Assembly (NCBI GenBank): GCA_003254925.1 | Contig: QANZ01030773.1 | Location: forward strand, 19,979 to 83,978 | Direction: 5' to 3' | DNA from: Chamaecrista fasciculata | Lineage: Eukaryota > Streptophyta > Magnoliopsida > Fabales > Fabaceae | DNA: 64,000 bases | Shown here: positions 56,540 to 64,000 of the stretch, piece after piece | How the letters are laid out: every line of letters starts with the position of its first letter | Numbering within the stretch: the first letter of the stretch is position 1 | Translations under genes and position numbers: made by a program | Notes under the pieces: generated by a model | Seen by the model: only the letters and a program-made list of their open reading frames with translations | The model's database searches: none | Told to the model about the DNA's origin: nothing

Positions 56540-57000
56540 TCCACAAATTATGGGATCAATTTCATTTTGGTCTTCAAACTTTCACATTTATTTTACCATA
56601 AGTTCAAAATATGATTTTTTTTTTATGGTTTTTTTGTCGTTATTTTTAACCTTAACAATTGAAATAAACCGTTTCTCTCACATATGTGTCAAATAAGTAA
56701 ATTAATAAAGAGAGAAAGAAAGAAAGAAAAATCAATCACAAATTTATCTTCAAATTGTGACTAGAATCAATATTTTTCTTTCTCTATTTATCAACTCACT
56801 TATTATAACACATAGAGAGAGAGAGAAATGGTCTATTTCAATTGTACAAGTTAGTAATAACAACAGAAACTAGACAAAATCATATTTTGGAAACTAAAAC
56901 AAAACAAATGTAAAAATTGAGGACAAAAATGAAACAAAAGATAATTTTAGAATCGAAATGAAACTGATATCATAATTTAAAGACCGACTAAAAAAAATAA
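56540..57000. repeat. Foldback-type repeat, family of 38678-39185
   Basis: Left 'AATTTCATTTTGGTCTTCAAACTTTCAC' and right 'TTTAGAATCGAAATGAAACTGATATC' are inverted. Inner 'AACCGTTTCTCTCACATATG' pairs with 'CATAGAGAGAGAGAGAAATGG'. It lies just upstream of the first visible phototropin exon, in what should be intron. Confidence 0.5.
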
Positions 57001-57111
57001 TAGAGGTATTTCTCTAAACCACACAAAAAAACCTCAAACAAATCCTCAACACAATAACTCAAGATCTACGTCCTAAAATGTAAGAATTTTGAATTCCATA
57101 TTGTTAGTTGT

Positions 57112-57375
57112 GAGTAAACAAATAATTTGGTTCTTGAAAGATCACCAAACTAACAATTTAGTCCTGAAAGATTGAAATATACAATTTAATCTTTGAAAGA
57201 TCAAAACGGTATACTAATTAATCTTTTTTATGGACTAAATAGTATACCGTTTTAATTTTTTAAGGACTAAAAAATATATCGTTTTGATCTTTCAGGGATT
57301 AAATTGTATATTTCAATCTTTTAAAGACTGAGTTGTCAGCTCGACAATCTTTCAGGACCGAATTATTAGTTTAAT
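57112..57375. repeat. GAGTAAAC-ended foldback repeat
   Basis: Left GAGTAAACAAATAATTTGG and right GGACCGAATTATTAGTTTAATAG. Repeated 'AGATTGAAATATACAATTTAATCTTTGAAAG' units and complements fill both arms. The right terminus is damaged, so no duplication can be scored. 57376-58290 is AT-rich without genes. Confidence 0.55.
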
Positions 57376-58290
57376 AGTCATACTATTCAGTATTGACTCA
57401 ATAATTCTCTGGTGTTGTTACATCGATCGAGGCCCACAGTAATCGATCTTGGGTAGCAGCTTGTGACAAAGGTGTAAAGAAATAGGCCCATTTGGCTCAT
57501 ATGCTCAAATAATCCATAATGGGATTTTCAAGTACCTTTCAACTTTAATGACACTTGATTATAAATTTTCCTACCAAAATCTAAGGAAAAAAAAAAATTT
57601 CTCCACTTTAATCAGAATTTTCCTTTTTTATATGAATTACATAGATTTTGAGATAATAACACGTGATAGTATTAGGTAAAATGTGTTTACCTATGCGACA
57701 AAATCAAAGTACACTGTTCATCTAATGGTGGAACATAGTACATGAGATATTTTTATGAGAAAAATTCATGCAACTTTTACAAAAAAAAAAAGAAATTAAA
57801 GAGTAATTTTTTAAAAAATCTATGGACTTATTCTAAAATTATTAATTAATCATTAAATATTAAAAATATAATTATCACTCATTAATTTTTTACAAATATT
57901 TACTATTTAGTCCCTGAACATTATTCATAAACAAGAAATAGTTTGTGCAAAAAACTAAGGACTAAAAAATATATTCCTAATGTTTAGAGACTAAATCGTA
58001 ATTTTGAAACTAATTTAAGGATTGAAAAAATAATTTTTTTTCTCAAAAATAAACAAAATGTTAGATTAAAAGTCGCATCTAAATTCAAAGGATAAACTGT
58101 TTTTGATAATAAAAAAAAAAACGTTTTCAATAATGGTACCGGATTCATTAAATGTTCTTGATGACTTTTGGGGGGGCAATATTCATTCTCTAAGCAAAAC
58201 TCTCTACTCTCTAGCACCCTCATGAAAGGACCCCCTCCTCTCAACTAACAAGTGAAACAAATCTTTAATGATAGAATCATTTAAAAAAAA

Positions 58291-58624
58291 TCAAAGTGTA
58301 AATTTAGTCTCATATCTTTTACTCAGTTCTTAATTTGGTCTTGTATCTTTTTTTTAACATTTTTGGTCTCATATCTTTTGATTAGATTGCAGAATTAGTT
58401 CTATATCTTTGCAAAATGATCAACCGCTAGTGTATTCTTTTTTAAAGATATGCAATCACTTTTAAACATGACCTAAAGATATAGGACCAATTCTACAATT
58501 GACCCAAAAAATGGGACCAAATCTACACAAAATAAAAGATATGGGACCAAATTGCAACAAAAAAATATATGGGACCAAATTGGGAACTGAGCAAAAGATA
58601 TATGACCAAATTTGGACTTTGACC
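58291..58624. repeat. Foldback MITE, 'gatatgagaccaaat' family
   Basis: Left TCAAAGTGTAAATTTAGTCTC and right GACCAAATTTGGACTTTGACC are inverted. TTAAAAAAAA stands before the left end (58281-58290) and just after the right end (58626-58635). The next element begins at 58636, so two elements abut. Confidence 0.62.
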
Positions 58625-58635
58625 TTTAAAAAAAA

Positions 58636-58859
58636 GAGCAAACAAATAATTTGATCCCGGAAAGATCATCGAGCTGACAACTCGGTCTCTAAAAGATTAA
58701 AATATACCTTTAGTCCTTGAGAGATCAAAACAGTATACTTTTTAGTCCCTAAATAGTATACAGTTTTGATCTTTTACGGACTAAACTGTAAATTTTAATC
58801 TTTCAGGGACTAAATTGTCAATTCGATGATCTTTCAGAGGCTAAACTATTAATTTGCTT
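58636..58859. repeat. GAGCAAAC-ended foldback MITE adjoining the previous one
   Basis: Left GAGCAAACAAATAATTTGATCC and right CTAAACTATTAATTTGCTT, with inner 'TTTTTAGTCCCTAAATAGTATAC' palindrome. Flanks are poly(A)-like, so the duplication is not informative. Confidence 0.58.
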
Positions 58860-59091
58860 AAAAAAATAGAAGAAGTAGAAGGAAGAAAGAAAGAAAGAAA
58901 GAAAGAAACATTTAGATAAGGTGGTTTGTATTGTCCTCGAAGCCAGATTCTACTCCAAATTGAAGAAAACGATATCTATCTTGTGAGTCCAATAAATAAA
59001 CCATGGGTGCACACTAGTCTAAAGTGACACATCATGTATTTCTAGTTTGTCTCTGTGCCGAAATTAGATATTAAGATATACATACACCCAC

Positions 59092-59545
59092 TGTCCTTAT
59101 CCTGAGAGTGAAAATACATTTATGAACAATGATCAAACATCTTGTGTGCCGTGAGTAATAGGGTCAATTTCTTGTCATTATAAGGTCCCAAATCCAAACC
59201 CAACCATATATCCCCACTACTCAAAAATTGAAATTCATATATATATATAAGGCAAAATTTTATTTTGGTCCTCAAACTATAACATGGGTTCTGTTTTGAT
59301 CCTCAAACTTTTTTTTCATNGTCCTTATCCTATGAGAGTGAAAATACATTCAGCTCTTCTCTCCCCACTCAAGACATACATCATTGATCAAACATCTTGT
59401 GTGCCGTGAGTAATAGGGTCAATTTCTTGTCATTATAAGGTCCCAAATCCAAACCCAACCATATATCCCCACTACTCAAAAATTCAAATTCATATATATA
59501 TAAGGCAAAATTTTATTTTGGTCCTCAAACTTTTTTTCATTTCGA
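59092..59545 (+). repeat. Direct duplication flanking a single N (probable assembly overlap)
   Basis: The segment from GTCCTTATCC at about 59094 to about 59318 is repeated almost word for word from 59321 to about 59545 (for example CATCTTGTGTGCCGTGAGTAATAGGG twice). The copies are separated only by the N at 59320. Small differences are present (ATTGAAATT versus ATTCAAATT, and TA-run length), plus an extra CAGCTCTTCTCTCCCCACTC stretch in the second. Confidence 0.8.
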
Positions 59546-60165
59546 TTTGATCCTAAAGTTTCTTTGTTCCATTTCTTTTTTCAAATTGTTTTTACCGTTA
59601 ATTCAAAATATGACTCCATTTTATTTTTCCAGTTATGTTTGTCATAGACAGCTGAGATGGACGATATTTTTTCTTATAAGTATCTTATATATGTTTCAAA
59701 TTTTTTTGATTGGACAAATAGCCATTCTTCTAATTAAAATTTGGATAAATTATACTTCGATACCATGTGGTTTAATTATTAAATTTTCAATTTGTTCTAC
59801 CATTAATTTAAAATATAATTGTGCTTGATTTCTATTGTTATTTTTCACTTTAATATATAGTTGACATTGAACATGTCTTTCTCATCTGTATTGAATTAAA
59901 CGAGTTGACAAAGAGAAAAGAAAATTAACTATTTAAAAGACAAATTAATCATAAATTTATCTTTAATTCGTAATTAACAATGAAAATTTTGCACTCAACT
60001 ATTCTAACATATATGAGAGAAAAATAATTCATCTTAACTGTCCAACTTAAAAATAATAGGAAAACAAATCACATTTTAGAGACTAAAATAGAATAAAAAA
60101 TATTTTAAAACCAAAAAAAGACCGATGCCACAATTTGAAGACCAATATGAGATTTTGAGCATTTT
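59510..60165. repeat. Foldback-type repeat, family of 38678-39185
   Basis: 'AAAATTTTATTTTGGTCCTCAAAC' at the left and 'ATTTGAAGACCAATATGAGATTTTGAG' at the right are inverted. Inner 'ACATATATGAGAGAAAAATAATTCATC' resembles the other two copies. A TA microsatellite follows at about 60222-60250. No gene. Confidence 0.5.
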
Positions 60166-60217
60166 ATGTTTGGCCCTTAAAACTTCTTCCAGAACTTATT
60201 TTTGTTCAACCTTAATA

Positions 60218-60253
<36 letters not shown>

Positions 60254-60389
60254 TGTATACATATATCTTCCCTTATCATCCTCATCAGTAAATAAAAGCA
60301 TTTCGTTCTTAACTTATGAAATAAGCAAAAATTTTCACACCACAAATATCTTCTTCGGTTCTTCCCACTTCCCTCGTCATTTTCATTAG

Positions 60390-60583
60390 GTCAAACTGCA
60401 CTTTTAGTCTTATAATTTTTTCTCAGGTTTCAATTTGGTCCTATAACTTTTTTTGTTGCATTTTTGGTCTCATATCTTTGCAAAAAGTTGAAAATTTGGT
60501 CTAGTATCACTTTTGGTCCATATCTTTTGGTCAGGTTGCAGAATTGGTCCCATATTTTTGAAGATGTTTCACCGTCAGTCCCA
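60390..60583. repeat. Left half of a 'CACTTTTGGTCTCATATCTTT' foldback element
   Basis: It matches the left arm of 22761-23172 (GGTCCTATAACTTTTTTTGTTGC, then CTCATATCTTTGCAAAAAG, then GTTTCACCGTCAGTCCCA) and is cut at the N at 60584. The right arm is absent, so the assembly or a copia insertion interrupts it. Confidence 0.6.
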
Positions 60584-60584
60584 N

Positions 60585-61610
60585 ATTTTAAATTGGAAAT
60601 CAAGTCCTAAAATTGTGATATTAAGATATCATGATATTATGGTTTGATAATTTTAGGCTTTCCTAAAATTATAATTATCAAAGACCCCAAACCCTATAAA
60701 TAGGCAAGCCATAAGTCGAATTGGTAATGCCATTCTAGAAGAGAGAAAAATTTCGATTTTGATCTAAGTCTAGAGAGAGAATTCACAAACTTGAGAATTA
60801 GATTCTTGAGAGTGAAATCACAAAAGGGTGAGAGCCTCATGCACATAGGAAATTCGACTTAGCCTAGTTCCTCTTAGAGTCAAAATTCGATTTTGTCTTA
60901 GTGAGGAGAGAGAAACAAAATCGCAACCTTGCTTTCCTAGAGAGAGAAAGTGGCGCAATATTAAGAGTTAATATTGTGTGGAAAGGTTGTGTGGAATCAA
61001 GAATTGTTCTTGATCAAGGCGCCATCAAGTTCTTGGACATTCAAGAAGAGTTCTTGAATTCAAAGAACACCCGTAGATAAAGGTTTCGGATTCACTTGAG
61101 AAGTGAAGGAGGCTAGCACCTAGGCATCTCCAAACTGTTCGTGTGGATTACCGGCGGAGGAAGGACGCGTCAAGTGGACTTCTTGGGAACGCCCCGTTCA
61201 ACTAAAGCGATTGAAACTCTGAGGTATACCACTTAACCAAAAGTTTTAAATTCAGCTAGCGGATCCGTTCGGGAATTCTTGGACCTGGGCGTTTATAGTT
61301 TCTTTAAATTTTATATTTACATGCTTCCGCTGCCTTAGGCGCCCTTGAATCCCCAACAGAAACTCCTCCAGTAACACAAGGACCACGAAGGTCTGATAGG
61401 ACACGTTTTCAGCCAGAGAGATATTACGGATTTCTCGTGACTGAAAACAAAGATGTGTTGCTCATGGAGCGTGGTGAACCCACCACCTATCAAGAGGCCA
61501 TCGCAGATCCCAACTCTGAGAAATGGGTTGAAGCCATGAAGGCTGAAATGCAATCTATGTACGACAACAAGGTATGGACCTTGGTCGCTCCACCCGAAGG
61601 GGTAAAACCC
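60585..61610 (+). mobile_element. Ty1/copia fragment: LTR-like 5' part joined to start of reverse transcriptase
   Basis: 60585-61340 has LTR texture (a TATAAATAGGC promoter-like box at 60693, then GAGAG-rich leader, ending ...ACATGCTTCCGCTGCC). From about 61340 the plus frame reads RRSDRTRFQPERYYGF, LLMERGEPTTYQEAIADPN, WVEAMKAEMQSMYDNKVWTL, the entry to copia reverse transcriptase, which breaks at the N at 61611. gag, protease and integrase are missing between the two parts. Single N positions stand at both ends of this block, so the element may simply be incompletely assembled. Confidence 0.75.
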
Positions 61611-61781
61611 NTTTCAATCACAAGTTTTAGTTTTACGAAATTCACCGATTAAATCTTGGCTAAAGTCGATTTTGTCAACTAATGTGCAAAATTATGTATG
61701 AGATACATAAATAAATCAATGAGATTGATTTGGATAATTTTCTTGAATTTTTGGGCCTAAGTCGAAATCTTTATATATATT

Positions 61782-61920
61782 CACTACTAAAAAAGCGCTT
61801 TATAGCTACGGTCGTTTCCCGACGCTTGTTACAACCGTCGTTAGGGAGACAAAAATTCCTGATATGTCTACGGTTAAGTGAAGCGTCGGCTGAGCCATGG
61901 AAGAACCATCGTTGAGGAAA
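61782..61920 (+). mobile_element. CACTA-type transposon terminus
   Basis: CACTACTAAAAAAGCGC at 61782 is the diagnostic end of a plant CACTA (En/Spm) element. Subterminal repeats follow: GCTACGGTCGTTTCCCGACGC, ACAACCGTCGTTAGGGAG, CTACGGTTAAGTGAAGCGTCGG. The matching inverted end (…GTAGTG) is not in the remaining 2.2 kb, so the element either extends past the window or is truncated. The right boundary given marks only the subterminal repeats. Confidence 0.7.
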
Positions 61921-63544
61921 TGAAAGAGCGCGAATATTTTCCCACGTTTTTAGTCTCTTTCGTTTTTCCCTCTATCTCAGTTTCATCCCCTTCCATTTCC
62001 TCACTCTGAACCCTTGAAATCTCAAACCCTAGACCCTGTGCCCTCAATACCAAATCCCAAATTCTCAGTTTCATCAACGCGAAGGATAAATCACAAGGAA
62101 ATTGACCTGCTCTGTACGAAAATCACGACGGAGATGACGAACGAAGTTGCTCTACTCCTTATCTCGGTGTTGCTTTGCTGAACGGTGAGCACTTCATTCC
62201 GATGAACCATTTTCAATTTCTAATTCGATTTCTGTCAAATATGAACCCTTAGTTTATTAGGTTTTGGAAGGAATCACTATAAAGAAAAACGAAACCGAGA
62301 AAAAAAAAGAGAGGAAGGAAGAGTGGCGTCGATTCTGCACTAGCAAGCTTCAACAGAAAAAAAGAACGAGAAAAAGCAAGGTATGTTCTTCGATCACTAA
62401 GTATGTAAGCTAGCTTTTGTGGGTATTTCTCGGATCACTTTGCTGGATTGGTTAATTTTTTGTTCCTTTTGGTTGATTTTTTGGGTTATTCGACTAATCA
62501 CTGGAATTAGAGAGTGATGTGAACATATGAAGCATGCATCTATTAATCTCACATATATATATCCACCATTTTTGTGATATGTATTCGGTTTTGTGGCTGA
62601 AGTAATAATTAACATCATTTCACAGACTCTGAAATTTTTTGCCTCTAAAATGGATCAATAAGAAGAAGTACTTCACTTTTGAACTTGATGATAGCAGCTC
62701 AAAAGTGAAAAGGACACAAAATTGAACTATATATATATACCTGAAGAATTGATGATGGTGTATGTGTGCTAGCTAGCTGCTACTGATGAATTTGAATGGT
62801 TCTGTATTGTTCTGCTTATAAGAAGAAGATATATATAAAGCAATGACTTTTAAAGACAGAAACAGAAAGGGAAGAAGAAGAAATAATGTTGGAAAAGGAA
62901 CAAATAAGAAACAATCATTATTGTAGAAAGTTTAGGCCTCCCATCCCTGTGTACCCAAAATCTCACATGGACATAGTCATCAATTAAACTCATCAAAGCA
63001 TAGAAATCTTAACTTTGAGAAACCAAACAAAGAATTTTCATTTTGCTTCCATACATGTCTTTTTTCTTTCTTACCTCACATATTAGTTCAACTTTGAAAC
63101 TCAATGATTAGATAGATAGATAGATAGATTGATAGATATCTTTCTTGTTCGTGAGAGATAGATAATGAATTGATGACAGACTGGAAATGGGTTGGCAAGC
63201 AAGAAAAGAAAAGCAAAGAGAATTCAGAATTGCAATTAGTACATACGACGTCGTCTTGTTCTTTCTTTCTTCTCTGTGTGTGCACGTTGATGTTCGCAGG
63301 ATCTACCGACCAATTCTTTCTCCCACACATACAGCAATACTGTTTCTGTCTCTCTGATGTCAATCTCGATAGCTAATGATAACAAACAACAAACAAAACC
63401 ACACAACCAAAAAATCTTCTACATATTTACTTTTTCCTTAGTATCCTCACACACACATGTTGTACTCTACCCCTATTAACTCTATGTATGTATATATATC
63501 TAGTTGGATATTTTCACTCACACTATAACCAATCATTAGTTTTT
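61921..63544. other. Region right of the CACTA terminus, no recognised gene
   Basis: 62080-62400 is less AT-rich and could be internal CACTA sequence. Beyond it is AT-rich DNA with GATA repeats at about 63112-63128. The minus frame at 63088-63363 has two CxxC pairs (CCMCG, CTNC), but no family resemblance and no splice context, so I do not call a gene. Confidence 0.45.
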
Positions 63545-63770
63545 TTGAAACTTTTAGATTAAAGTACACTTTTGATCCCATATCTTTTATTCAGGTCTCA
63601 ATTTGGTCCCTATCTTTTTTTATTGAACTTTTAGTCAGGTTGTAAAACTCATACTAGCGTTTCAAATTTTTTAAAAGATATGAGATCAAATTTGCAATAA
63701 AAAAGATATAGGACTAATATATTCTATACATAATTAAAAGGTATGAGACCAAAAGTATATTGATGTGATT
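63545..63770. repeat. Foldback repeat, 'gatatgagaccaaaag' family
   Basis: GTACACTTTTGATCCCATATCTTTTA at the left and AAAAGGTATGAGACCAAAAGTATAT at the right are inverted. Same family as 22761-23172. Sequence from 63771 to 64000 is AT-rich with nothing recognisable. Confidence 0.58.
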
Positions 63771-64000
63771 TTATCATTTTTAGTTTATTTTTTATAATTT
63801 CTTGTATGCTTTAACTTCTTATTATGATTAATTAATTCACTTTACAAATTTTAAGAAAACAACTAAAATAACAATCTAAAATATTTTTTAGGAAATTATT
63901 TTTTTAATTCTCTGTATATATTTTCATTAGTATCTTAAAAGCTAATTTTAGATAAATCATAAATCTTTATAATGATTAAGAATTACTTTTTTATTCAATA

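Noticed and set aside
63088-63363. Minus-strand frame with CxxC pairs as a zinc-finger gene
   Set aside because: Cysteine spacing does not match a known finger, there is no conserved text, and the region overlaps a GATA-repeat tract.

Overview
This is nuclear DNA from a flowering plant, most likely a eudicot. The genes have many short AT-rich introns with GT-AG ends. The gene families are plant-specific (phototropin, CCT-motif protein, laccase), and the spaces between genes are filled with plant-type transposons and (AT)n microsatellites. I cannot name the species. The assembly is imperfect: there is a run of 480 N, and four single N positions, of which two (21165, 59320) sit between near-identical copies of the same sequence and look like unresolved contig overlaps.

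Layout. 0.2-1.8 kb: dead Ty1/copia relic. 4.0-8.3 kb (+): intact six-exon gene for the RNase P/MRP protein subunit p30 (RPP30), with a site II plus telo-box promoter. 8.3-20 kb: gene-free, built of foldback and MITE-like repeats. 20.0-22.4 kb (-): three-exon CCT-motif transcription regulator. 23.8-29.6 kb (-): Ty3/gypsy element of Tat type with a target-site duplication, an internal deletion that removed integrase, and an intron-like 197-bp interruption of its reverse transcriptase. 32.0-33.1 kb: solo LTR with TTTTT duplication, nested in an older repeat. 34.4-36.5 kb: Pack-MULE-like foldback element carrying fragments of two unrelated host genes (pectin methylesterase and an EF-hand calmodulin-like gene), partly hidden by the N gap. 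36.9 kb: a SINE. 43.1-47.5 kb (+): laccase gene with perfect family exon structure but two frameshifts and a deletion. 48.1-56.3 kb (-): twenty exons of phototropin-1 covering the end of LOV1, LOV2 and the kinase; the N-terminus and most of LOV1 are not in the window. 56.5-64 kb: more repeats, a copia LTR/pol fragment and one CACTA terminus.

The genes do not form a pathway. RPP30 serves tRNA/rRNA processing, the CCT protein is a regulator, laccase is a secreted oxidase and phototropin is the blue-light receptor kinase. Laccase and phototropin converge tail-to-tail about 650 bp apart.

The dominant non-genic theme is a set of short, non-coding, palindromic elements whose arms are made of phrases like GGTCCCTAAA / TTTAGGGACC. 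For several I could read the insertion scar directly: 8-10 bp direct repeats (perfect 10-mers at 18242/19316 and 20783/21411; 9-mers at 22752/23173 and 49680/50194). This points to Mutator-like (MULE) mobilisation for much of this apparently low-complexity DNA, including copies inside introns of RPP30, the CCT gene, laccase and phototropin.
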